Assembly: GCF_008933115.1 (NCBI RefSeq)
Contig: NZ_WBVO01000001.1
Coordinates: 124,001-188,000 of the forward strand
Length of the DNA stretch: 64,000 bases
Reading direction: 5' to 3'
Origin: Phaeocystidibacter luteus
GTDB lineage: Bacteria > Bacteroidota > Bacteroidia > Flavobacteriales > Schleiferiaceae
The translations under genes were made by a program, and so were the position numbers. Below are positions 53,409 to 60,274 of this stretch, piece after piece. Position 1 is the first letter of the stretch. Each line of letters starts with the position of its first letter. The notes beneath the pieces are model-generated. The model made no database searches. It was not told the DNA's origin and saw only the letters and a program-made list of their open reading frames with translations.

Positions 53409-54278
53409 ATGAATTTACTTGACGGGAAGGTAACTGCGGCAGCCTACAAAGAAAAGATCGCGAAGGAAGTATCGGAGCTCAAAGCATCTGGCAATCGAGC
53501 CCCGCACCTCGCAGCTGTCTTGGTAGGAGAAAACCCCGCGAGTGTTGCCTACGTCAACGGTAAGGTTAAGGATTGTGATGAAGTTGGGTTCAAGTCAACA
53601 CTCATCCGACTGCCAGAAGATATTTCTCAAGAAGATCTACTGTCGAAGGTAGAAGAGCTCAACAATGATGAGGGGCTTGACGGATTTATCGTTCAACTTC
53701 CTTTGCCAAAGCATATCGACGAGAAAACAGTTACACTTGCGATAGATCCCAAAAAGGATGTGGATGGATTTCACCCTGAGAATGTGGGACGAATGGCGCT
53801 CAATCTCCCAACATACTTGCCTGCCACTCCCCATGGCATCCTTATGATGTTGGAGCACTATAACATTGAAACGAGTGGAAAACACTGTGTGGTTATAGGT
53901 CGTTCGAACATTGTTGGCTCTCCAATGAGCATTTTGATGGCGCGAAACGCCAACCCAGGAAATGCAACGGTAACCCTAACGCATAGCCGTACTGCCGACT
54001 TAAAGGCGGAATGCTTGCGAGCGGATATTATCATAGCCGCGATCGGCAAAGCCAACTTCCTTACAGCAGACATGGTAAAGCCTGGAGCTGTTGTGATTGA
54101 TGTGGGTATTAACCGTGTAGAAGACGCATCGCGAAAGCGTGGTTATCGTCTAACTGGCGATGTTGACTTTGAAGGTGTATCCGAAAAGGCGAGTTGGCTG
54201 ACTCCAGTACCTGGTGGCGTCGGATTGATGACGCGTGTAGCGTTGTTGCAGAATACGTTGCAGGCAGCGAGAGGGTAA
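53409..54278 (+). CDS. folD: Bifunctional methylenetetrahydrofolate dehydrogenase / cyclohydrolase
   Basis: 289 residues. Catalytic Tyr/Lys region VAYVNGKVKDCDEVG, folate-binding VQLPLPKHIDE, KDVDGFHPENVG, NADP-binding GRSNIVGSPMSILMARN and C-terminal VPGGVGLMTRVALLQN identify FolD. It interconverts 5,10-methylene-THF and 10-formyl-THF for purine and formyl-Met supply. It lies 11 bp after ffh and is probably co-transcribed. The DNA after its stop turns abruptly into low-complexity repeats (54279 onward). Full length. Confidence 0.95.
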   Translation: MNLLDGKVTAAAYKEKIAKEVSELKASGNRAPHLAAVLVGENPASVAYVNGKVKDCDEVGFKSTLIRLPEDISQEDLLSKVEELNNDEGLDGFIVQLPLPKHIDEKTVTLAIDPKKDVDGFHPENVGRMALNLPTYLPATPHGILMMLEHYNIETSGKHCVVIGRSNIVGSPMSILMARNANPGNATVTLTHSRTADLKAECLRADIIIAAIGKANFLTADMVKPGAVVIDVGINRVEDASRKRGYRLTGDVDFEGVSEKASWLTPVPGGVGLMTRVALLQNTLQAARG

Positions 54279-54299
54279 CAGGCTTCAGGCTTCAGGCTT
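54279..54299. repeat. 7-bp tandem repeat (CAGGCTT x3)
   Basis: CAGGCTT three times head to tail immediately after the folD stop, then a degenerate GAGGCT. It is the left edge of the 8-bp-periodic field that follows. Confidence 0.85.
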
Positions 54300-54322
54300 G
54301 AGGCTGGCATTAGTTCAACTGT

Positions 54323-54636
54323 GGTCTAACCCTCTGACCATCCAACCCTCCTGATTCTTGTTTCTCGCAAAATCGCAAAAAGCAAAAACGCTATAATCAA
54401 AGAAAATAGGAGTGCGTAAGTCCAAAAGTCTATGAGTCTAAAAGTCCATAAGTCTGTTAGTTCATTAGTCTGACGGTCTAAAAGCCCAACCCTCTGACCC
54501 TCTAACCCTCTCCCGAATCGGCTTCGCCTCTCGGGATTCCTCCTTATAGTCGGAACTTCCAGTCGGAACTTCAGCCATTCAGTCTATTAGTCTGACGGTC
54601 CATAAGTCCAACCCTCTAACCCTCTAACCCTCGAAA
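54323..54636. repeat. Field of degenerate 8-bp-periodic repeats in three blocks
   Basis: Three blocks can be cut into 8-bp units in register: 54323-54354 (GGTCTAAC CCTCTGAC ...), 54419-54514 (twelve units such as AGTCTATG, AGTCTAAA, AGTCCATA, AGTCTGAC, then CCTCTGAC, CCTCTAAC) and 54573-54636 (eight units). The blocks repeat the same order of unit types, ending in CCTCTAAC runs. Between blocks 2 and 3, a 13-bp direct repeat (AGTCGGAACTTCC) occurs at 54548-54572. No coding frame crosses the field. The reverse strand reads GAGGGTTA-like. Confidence 0.85.
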
Positions 54637-54640
54637 TAAA

Positions 54641-54670
54641 AAAACGCCAACCGAATACGATTGACGCTTT
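54641..54670 (-). terminator. Rho-independent terminator of the mini secreted protein gene
   Basis: On the minus strand, AAGCGTCAATCG pairs with CGGTTGGCGTT across a 4-nt loop (several G-U pairs), followed by a run of seven T. It lies 30 bp after the stop at 54699. Confidence 0.75.
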
Positions 54671-54698
54671 TTCTTTAAGTACATCAGGCTTGCAGATC

Positions 54699-55031
54699 CT
54701 ACTGCACGTCCAACGTAACCGTATACATTTTCCCTGAAACCAACGAAGTGTCAGCCGTTTCCATGCCGTGCACTGTGTTCCATATGTGATTGTTAAGTCC
54801 CACGGTTGAGGCTTCAACCTCCTCGAGAACAACGTGACCTGTGGCGTCGATGTGGAATTGTACTGTGGCGCGTCCACGTACATCTGAACCGTCTTTTGAA
54901 CAAATAGCTGATTTGATCTCATCCGGGAAAGGAACAACGTCGTTCGTAACCGGAGTCACAGGCCCTGCCTGAGCGTTCATGCTGAAGATTACAGCGGCGA
55001 AAGTCGAATAGAGAGCATTCTTGAGTGTCAT
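54699..55031 (-). CDS. Small secreted protein, TonB C-terminal-like
   Basis: 110 residues with a signal peptide (NALYSTFAAVIFSMNAQA). The mature ~90 residues (RGRATVQFHIDATGHVVLEEVEAST ... WNTVHGM ... YTVTLDVQ) have the strand-helix-strand order and spacing of a TonB_C domain without membrane anchor or proline linker. Such stand-alone forms occur in Bacteroidota and may be dimerising periplasmic proteins; I cannot name a function. It is surrounded by repeats and has its own terminator. A weak TAATCTTCG lies upstream. Confidence 0.65.
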   Translation of the reverse strand: MTLKNALYSTFAAVIFSMNAQAGPVTPVTNDVVPFPDEIKSAICSKDGSDVRGRATVQFHIDATGHVVLEEVEASTVGLNNHIWNTVHGMETADTSLVSGKMYTVTLDVQ

Positions 55032-55210
55032 ACCGTCTGGTGTTTTATTGGTTTTGTTGACACTGCAAATGACCGAAGATTAACATCCTGAGAGGTTAGG
55101 GCTGCATTTAACTTATGTGAAGAGTGTGAGAATTTAGCGCTCCATAGGGGGCGATTCTTAACCGCATTATTACAAGCCTGTTAACCCTAGTTTACCCACT
55201 GTATTCATTG

Positions 55211-55218
55211 TACCTTTG
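55211..55218 (+). promoter_or_regulatory. TAnnTTTG -7 element of queE
   Basis: TACCTTTG ends 4 bp before the ATG at 55223, so the transcript would be leaderless or begin within a few bases of the start codon. It also argues against the in-frame start at 55208. Confidence 0.6.
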
Positions 55219-55222
55219 CGTC

Positions 55223-55852
55223 ATGATTGACGAGCAACAAGCACTTGTTGAAGCAGGACAAATGCTTCCTCTCATGGAGGCGTTTTATACCATCCAAGGG
55301 GAAGGGGCACATACTGGTCGAGCCGCGTACTTCATTCGTGTTGGCGGATGCGACGTAGGTTGCCATTGGTGTGACGTGAAAGAGAGTTGGAACGCGGAAC
55401 TTCATCCGCCAACAGCCATTGGAGAGATTGCCAATGGTGCTGCCGAATACAGCGATACTATCGTGGTAACTGGTGGTGAACCATTTATGTGGAACATGAC
55501 CCCTCTTACCAGCGAGCTCAGATCTAAAGGCATGAAGATTCATGTGGAAACATCCGGAGCATATCCACTTTCAGGCGATTGGGATTGGATTTGCTTAAGT
55601 CCAAAGAAGACCATGCCTCCCAAGCCCGAATTCTACGAAGCTGCCCACGAACTCAAGGTTATCATTTACAATCAAAACGACTTCAAGTGGGCCGAAGAGC
55701 ACGCCGCCAAGGTGAGCCCAAACTGCCGACTCTTCCTTCAACCCGAATGGAGTAGGAGAGACACCGTAATGCTCGACATCACGGAGTACATTATGAAGAA
55801 CCCGAGGTGGCAGGTGAGTTTGCAGACGCATAAGTATTTGGGGATTCCTTAG
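55223..55852 (+). CDS. queE: 7-carboxy-7-deazaguanine synthase
   Basis: 209 residues from the ATG at 55223. Radical SAM cluster motif Cys43-x3-Cys47-x2-Cys50 (GGCDVGCHWCD), FYTIQGEGAHTGRAAYFIR at the front, VVTGGEPFMW, HVETSGAYPL and SPKKTMPPKPEF. It converts 6-carboxytetrahydropterin to 7-carboxy-7-deazaguanine for queuosine (or 7-deazaguanine DNA modification). No queC/queD/queF or dpd genes are adjacent. The stop codon is followed directly by the duplicated hairpin-rich element. Confidence 0.93.
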   Translation: MIDEQQALVEAGQMLPLMEAFYTIQGEGAHTGRAAYFIRVGGCDVGCHWCDVKESWNAELHPPTAIGEIANGAAEYSDTIVVTGGEPFMWNMTPLTSELRSKGMKIHVETSGAYPLSGDWDWICLSPKKTMPPKPEFYEAAHELKVIIYNQNDFKWAEEHAAKVSPNCRLFLQPEWSRRDTVMLDITEYIMKNPRWQVSLQTHKYLGIP

Positions 55853-55866
55853 CCTCTTCGAGGCAA

Positions 55867-55880
55867 GGCTCTTTCAGAGT
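55867..55880. other. Small hairpin, first module of the duplicated noncoding element
   Basis: GGCTCTTTCAGAG, a short inverted repeat (CTCT/AGAG), occurs here and again at 56247-56260 ahead of copy 2. In copy 1 an extra 18 bp (TTCGTACCTCAGC-type) separates it from the next module. Confidence 0.6.
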
Positions 55881-55898
55881 AAGGCTTCGTACCTCAGC

Positions 55899-56240
55899 AA
55901 GGCATCAACTTATCAGTTGGATGCAAGGCCTCGTACCTCGGCAAGGAGGCTGACGCCTAAGCCGGTTTTTGGATTGAGGATTCGGCCAGAGACAAATGGC
56001 ACAGGACTTTAGCCAGTGCATTTGATATCCAAAATGAATTAAAAGGCACCTTTAAGAAGTTGCGAGTAATCGCATCCTGGTTGTTTCAGATAGGACAAAG
56101 GATCACCCCCATATATTTTACTATCGCTAAAGGAATTGAAGCTTTAGCCTTGTGAGGAGCTGGAAGCGACGAGCCTTACTACCAACGAGAGTTGGGAGTA
56201 TTGTACACTGACGACAGGAAGTGGACCTTGTGCGCAGCAC
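55899..56240. repeat. Noncoding tandem-duplicated element, copy 1
   Basis: 342 bp nearly identical to 56261-56602 (about a dozen differences). It contains inverted repeats: GCATCAACT-tatc-AGTTGGATGC (55902-55924), AGGC-tgac-GCCT, a REP-like palindrome (55993-56024), GCTAAAG/CTTTAGC (56126-56148), and TACT-a-CCAAC-GAGA-GTTGG-g-AGTA (56177-56200, GNRA-type loop). No protein frame is shared by the two copies. Could be a structured RNA or a non-autonomous mobile element. Confidence 0.85.
55993..56024. repeat. REP-like palindrome in copy 1
   Basis: CAAATGGCAC...GTGCATTTG inverted repeat around GGACTTTAGCC; base pairing CAAATG/CATTTG and CAC/GTG. In copy 2 the inner arm is GGGC/GCCC instead. Confidence 0.7.
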
Positions 56241-56260
56241 GAAGAAGGCTCTTTCAGAGC

Positions 56261-56602
56261 AAGGCATCAACTTATCAGTTGGATGCAAGGCCTCGTACCT
56301 CGGCAAGGAGGCTGACGCCTAAGCCGGTTTTTGGATTGAGGATTCGGCCAGAGACAAATGGCACAGGGCTTTAGCCCGTGCATTTGATATCCAAAATGAA
56401 TTAATAGGCACCTTTAAGAAGTTGCGAGTAATCGAATCCTGGTTGTTTCAGATAGGACCAAGGATCACCCCCATCTATTTTACCATCGCTAAAGGAATTG
56501 AAGCTTTAGCTTTGTGAGGAGCTGGAAGCGACGAGCCTTACTACCAACGAGAGTTGGGAGTATTGTACACTGACGATAGGAAGTGGACCTTGTGCGCAGC
56601 AC
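56261..56602. repeat. Noncoding tandem-duplicated element, copy 2
   Basis: Second copy, offset 362 bp from the first, ending 9 bp before the rel/spoT promoter. The hairpin modules are kept. Differences from copy 1 include one that breaks a small hairpin (TGCGA-gtaa-TCGCA in copy 1, TCGAA in copy 2), so not all stems are under strong constraint. Confidence 0.85.
56355..56386. repeat. REP-like palindrome in copy 2
   Basis: CAAATG-g-CAC-a-GGGC-ttta-GCCC-GTG-CATTTG: 13 pairs with two single-base bulges. It resembles repeated extragenic palindromes. Confidence 0.75.
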
Positions 56603-56611
56603 CAAATTTCA

Positions 56612-56619
56612 TAGCTTTG
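56612..56619 (+). promoter_or_regulatory. TAnnTTTG -7 element of rel/spoT
   Basis: TAGCTTTG, exact consensus, 24 bp before the ATG at 56644 and just right of repeat copy 2. Confidence 0.6.
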
Positions 56620-56643
56620 TTTTAAGCTCCCATTTCCCATTAC

Positions 56644-58869
56644 ATGGACGACACCAAACAGATACAGAACGATAAGGATAAGGCCGAAATCATCAATAGA
56701 TATCGCGCGCTATTGCGCTCTACGGAGGGCAAGGCAGATGCGAAGGATAAGAAGATGATTCGCAAGGCATTCAATCTCGCATTGGATGCGCATAACGGCG
56801 TGAAACGCAAAAGCGGCGAGCCGTACATTCTGCATCCTATCGAGGTGGCGATTATCGTGGCACGCGAAATTGGGCTCGGACCAACTAGCATTGCCGCAGC
56901 ACTCCTACACGATGTTGTGGAAGATTCCGATTATACGCTGGAAGATATCGAGCGTATGTTCGGGGAGAAAGTAGCCAGAATCATCGATGGCCTCACCAAA
57001 ATGTCTGGCGTTTTCGATCAGAATATTTCTGCTCAAGCCGAGAATTTTAGAAAGCTCCTGCTCACAATTTCTGATGACCTGAGGGTAATCCTCATCAAGA
57101 TTGCTGACCGCCTTCACAACATGCGGACAATGGAGAGCATGCCGCACCACAAGCAGCTCAAAATAGCAAGCGAAACGCTGTTCATTTTCTCTCCATTAGC
57201 ACATAGAATTGGTCTGTATACGATTAAGTCAGAACTTGAAGACCTGTCACTTAAGTATACTGAACCAGAGGTGTATAGAGATATTGCTTTGAAGATCAAG
57301 GCAAGTCGAGCAGGGGAGATGAAATACCTGAAGCGGTTCTCTTCCAAAATCAGAGATTCACTGAAGCGCGAAGACCTCGAATTCACCATCAAGGAACGAA
57401 CTAAGTCCATCTATTCTATTCGCCGAAAAATGGTGAACCAGGGTGTGAGCTTCGACGAAGTATATGATAAGTTCGCCATGAGAATCATCATTGATAGTCC
57501 GCCTGAAAGAGAGAAGGCCGACTGTTGGCGAGTCTATTCTATAGTGACCGATTTCTATCGCCCCAATCCGGATCGTTTGCGCGACTGGATTTCTGCTCCA
57601 AAGTCAAACGGGTACGAATCGTTGCATACCACTGTGATGGGGCCAGATGGACACTGGGTGGAGGTTCAGATTCGATCTAAGCGAATGGACGAAATCGCTG
57701 AGAAAGGATATGCCGCTCACTGGAAGTACAAAGAGGATAGGGCGACAAGCGATAATCTCGACCAATGGTTGTCACGCGTTCGCGACCTGCTCGAGAACCC
57801 AGAGTCGAATGCTGTTGAGTTCGTGGATAACTTCAAAATGCAGCTCTTCAGCGACGAGATTTTCGTGTTTACTCCGCAAGGAGATATGCGAAACCTTCCG
57901 AAAAATGCCTCTCCGCTGGATTTTGCCTTCGACATCCATACAGATATTGGTTTGCACACACTCGGCGCCAAGGTGAATGGTAAACTCGTTCCGCTTAGTT
58001 TCAATTTGAAGAGTGGCGACCAAGTGGAGGTGATTACCTCGCAAAAGCAGAAGCCAAAGGAAGATTGGCTGAACTATGTGAAAACCTCAAAGGCACGTTC
58101 TAAAATCAAGCAGTCGCTCAAAGACGACTACAACAAGATGGTGGACAAAGGCCGTGCGGTACTAGAGCGTAAGCTGAACTTCATCAAGGTGAGAATGACC
58201 GAAAGCAATATTCAGCGAATGGTCAATCACTTCGGATACAAGAACCCGCAAGAGCTGTTCTACAAGGCTGGAATGGGCATTGTGGACAATAAGATGCTGA
58301 AGGATTTTGCAAAGGATACGCAAGGTGGCATTTACCAATACCTCCGAAGCAAAATCCGTCGTCAGCCTAGTCAGCCTAAATCGCAGCAAACCGTAAAGAC
58401 AGAGAGCTCAACACTCGTTTTTGGTCCAAATGAAGAAAAGCTAGACTTCAAGCTCGCCAAATGCTGTAACCCTATTCCAGGGGATGAGGTGTTTGGATTC
58501 CTCACTTCGAACGAAGGTATCAAGGTTCACCGCTCCGACTGCCCGAATGCGATTAGCATGCAGAGCAAGTTTGCTAACAGAACCATTCGTGCCAAATGGG
58601 TACAGAATGAACAAAGCTCATTCATTGCCAATATTCTCATCAAGGGGATCGATACCGTTGGCCTCGTCAATAAGGTCACTCAGATCATCTCTAACGACTT
58701 GAATGTTAACATTCGATCCATTGGAATATCCGGAGAGGATGGAGTGTTCGAAGGGAACATTACTGTTGTTGTGGAAGACCGCGTTCACCTCAATAACGTG
58801 ATGGACAAACTCAAGAAAGTCGAAGGTGTGGTTTCGGTAGAAAGGAAGTTTGCCGGATCTGCGAAGTAA
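56644..58869 (+). CDS. Bifunctional (p)ppGpp synthetase/hydrolase (Rel/SpoT family)
   Basis: 741 residues in the long RSH order: HD hydrolase domain (His64 in YILHPIEVA; His89-Asp90 in LLHDVVEDSDYTLE), synthetase domain (YDKFAMRIII, NGYESLHTTVMGPDG), TGS domain (IFVFTPQGDMRNLPKNASPLDFAFDIHT), a helical/zinc-finger-like part with CCNPIPGDE, and a C-terminal ACT domain (VGLVNKVTQIIS). Intact HD residues imply both synthesis and hydrolysis of (p)ppGpp, the stringent alarmone. It stands alone with its own promoter; a strong bidirectional terminator follows. Confidence 0.95.
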   Translation: MDDTKQIQNDKDKAEIINRYRALLRSTEGKADAKDKKMIRKAFNLALDAHNGVKRKSGEPYILHPIEVAIIVAREIGLGPTSIAAALLHDVVEDSDYTLEDIERMFGEKVARIIDGLTKMSGVFDQNISAQAENFRKLLLTISDDLRVILIKIADRLHNMRTMESMPHHKQLKIASETLFIFSPLAHRIGLYTIKSELEDLSLKYTEPEVYRDIALKIKASRAGEMKYLKRFSSKIRDSLKREDLEFTIKERTKSIYSIRRKMVNQGVSFDEVYDKFAMRIIIDSPPEREKADCWRVYSIVTDFYRPNPDRLRDWISAPKSNGYESLHTTVMGPDGHWVEVQIRSKRMDEIAEKGYAAHWKYKEDRATSDNLDQWLSRVRDLLENPESNAVEFVDNFKMQLFSDEIFVFTPQGDMRNLPKNASPLDFAFDIHTDIGLHTLGAKVNGKLVPLSFNLKSGDQVEVITSQKQKPKEDWLNYVKTSKARSKIKQSLKDDYNKMVDKGRAVLERKLNFIKVRMTESNIQRMVNHFGYKNPQELFYKAGMGIVDNKMLKDFAKDTQGGIYQYLRSKIRRQPSQPKSQQTVKTESSTLVFGPNEEKLDFKLAKCCNPIPGDEVFGFLTSNEGIKVHRSDCPNAISMQSKFANRTIRAKWVQNEQSSFIANILIKGIDTVGLVNKVTQIISNDLNVNIRSIGISGEDGVFEGNITVVVEDRVHLNNVMDKLKKVEGVVSVERKFAGSAK

Positions 58870-58890
58870 TTTCGAATATCAACACAAAAG

Positions 58891-58922
58891 AAAAAGCCCC
58901 GAAGCAAATGCCTCGGGGCTTT
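58891..58922. terminator. Bidirectional Rho-independent terminator
   Basis: 11-bp stem AAAAGCCCCGA (58891-58901) with 58912-58922 around a 10-nt loop; T-rich on both strands. Serves rel/spoT and the convergent fumarylacetoacetase. Confidence 0.9.
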
Positions 58923-58944
58923 TCTTATCTAATCGGTTCGATCT

Positions 58945-60219
58945 TTAATCAATCGCTGGAAGTAGCTTAGAGCTCACTTCACCAAAACCGATTCTCACTT
59001 TACCATTGTCGCAGTATCCGCGCATGATCACTGTGTCATTATCTTCGATAAAGGTTCTTTCAGAGCCATCTGCCATTTTCATGCTCTTGGTTGCATTCCA
59101 AGACAACTCGAGCATAGAGCCGTAGCTATCTGGCGTAGGACCTGAAATCGTTCCCGAAGCCATCATGTCGCCTGCATTCACCTTACATCCGTTAACCGTG
59201 TGGTGCGTTAGCTGCTGTACCATGTTCCAGTACATGTGCTTGAAGTTTGACTTACAAACGGTAGTTTCAGTACTTCCTTCTGGCGCGATGCCAACTTCAA
59301 GATTGATATCGTAATTCTTGTCGCCCTCGAACTTGAGGTAATCTAGTACTTCCGGCTCTTGCACAGGACCTGCTACACGATAGGGTTCGAGTGCGTCCAT
59401 AGTTACAACCCACGGGCTGATGCTAGACCCAAAGTTCTTCGCCAGGAATGGTCCGAGCGGCACATATTCCCACTTTTGAAGGTCACGTGCACTCCAATCG
59501 TTGAAGAGAACCATCCCGAAGATGTATTCTTCTGCCTCGGCCGTTGAAATGGATTGTCCCATTGGCTTGCCTTCGCCTGTGATGAATGCCATTTCCAATT
59601 CGAAATCAACGCGAACGGATGGCCCAAATACTGGCTTATCTGCATTTGGTGGCATGCGCTGTCCTTTTGGACGATGAACGGGTTCACCAGAAATTACAAT
59701 CGTGCTGCTGCGCCCGTGGTAACCAACAGGCAAGTGAAGCCAGTTAGGCAGTAGGGCGTTATTTGGATCGCGGAACATGGTTCCAACGTTCGTGGCGTGC
59801 TCGCGCGAGCTGTAGAAGTCGGTGTAATCTTGACAAAATACCGGCATCAACATTTGCACCTCGTTTACGGGGAAGAGGATTTTTGCCTTGTGCTCATCGT
59901 TATCGCGCAATTCGGCGTTATCGGCGTCGAATACTTCGGCGATTCTGTCGCGCACATCGCGATTAATTTCACGACCAAGGGCGATGAAATCGTTTAAGGT
60001 ATCTTGAAGAAATACGTCTTCGTCGAGGTTGATTTCGTCAAAATATCCGAGTTGCTGCATGGCAGAAAGGTCAACGGCAGTGTCGCCGATTCTCGTACCA
60101 ATAGTGATGATATCATCCTCTGGAATGAAGACACCAAAAGGGATATTTTGGATTGGGAAATCTGAACCACTTTCTACGTTGATCCAACTGCGGCGATTTG
60201 GGTCGTTCGCTTTGATCAT
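58945..60219 (-). CDS. fahA: Fumarylacetoacetase
   Basis: 424 residues. N-terminal SH3-like part (PNRRSWINVESGSDFPIQNIPFGVF), then the FAH catalytic domain with DFYSSREHATNVGTMFRD, PVGYHGRSSTIVISG (catalytic His), DFELEMAFITG (metal-binding Glu) and ASGTISGP. It cleaves fumarylacetoacetate to fumarate and acetoacetate, last step of tyrosine/phenylalanine breakdown. No homogentisate dioxygenase or HPPD gene is adjacent. It is divergent from glyA, 56 bp away. Confidence 0.95.
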   Translation of the reverse strand: MIKANDPNRRSWINVESGSDFPIQNIPFGVFIPEDDIITIGTRIGDTAVDLSAMQQLGYFDEINLDEDVFLQDTLNDFIALGREINRDVRDRIAEVFDADNAELRDNDEHKAKILFPVNEVQMLMPVFCQDYTDFYSSREHATNVGTMFRDPNNALLPNWLHLPVGYHGRSSTIVISGEPVHRPKGQRMPPNADKPVFGPSVRVDFELEMAFITGEGKPMGQSISTAEAEEYIFGMVLFNDWSARDLQKWEYVPLGPFLAKNFGSSISPWVVTMDALEPYRVAGPVQEPEVLDYLKFEGDKNYDINLEVGIAPEGSTETTVCKSNFKHMYWNMVQQLTHHTVNGCKVNAGDMMASGTISGPTPDSYGSMLELSWNATKSMKMADGSERTFIEDNDTVIMRGYCDNGKVRIGFGEVSSKLLPAID

Positions 60220-60226
60220 TTTCCTT

Positions 60227-60234
60227 TACTTTTG
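60227..60234 (+). promoter_or_regulatory. TAnnTTTG -7 element of glyA
   Basis: TACTTTTG, exact consensus, 40 bp before the ATG at 60275, in the fahA/glyA divergent spacer. Confidence 0.55.
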
Positions 60235-60274
60235 AGCGTTTGCTGTGCGATTTGATGCAAGATTACAACATAAT

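Larger units (their letters stand above)
54279..54698. other. Intergenic repeat region between folD and the mini secreted protein gene
   Basis: About 420 bp without a gene, largely occupied by the 7-bp and 8-bp repeat units, plus the minus-strand terminator at the right end. A hairpin CCCGAATCGGCTTCGCCTCTCGGG-like inverted repeat (54512-54535) lies between blocks; its stem CCGA/TCGG is short. Confidence 0.6.
55853..56643. other. Intergenic region queE to rel/spoT
   Basis: About 790 bp with no supported gene. It holds the two tandem copies of the hairpin-rich element and, at its right end, the promoter of rel/spoT. Frames open over 180 bp exist but carry no initiation signal or conserved content. 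Confidence 0.7.

Noticed and set aside
54323-54636. CRISPR array
   Set aside because: The period is 8 bp with degenerate units and no spacers, and there are no cas genes.
56171-56210. Group II intron domain V in the duplicated element (AGCC...GAGA...)
   Set aside because: The GNRA hairpin is there, but the lower stem has mismatches at the catalytic-triad positions and no intron-encoded protein or other domains are visible.
56192-56374. Short plus-strand frame inside the duplicated element
   Set aside because: The frame spans the copy junction and is not preserved in the other copy, so it is not a gene.
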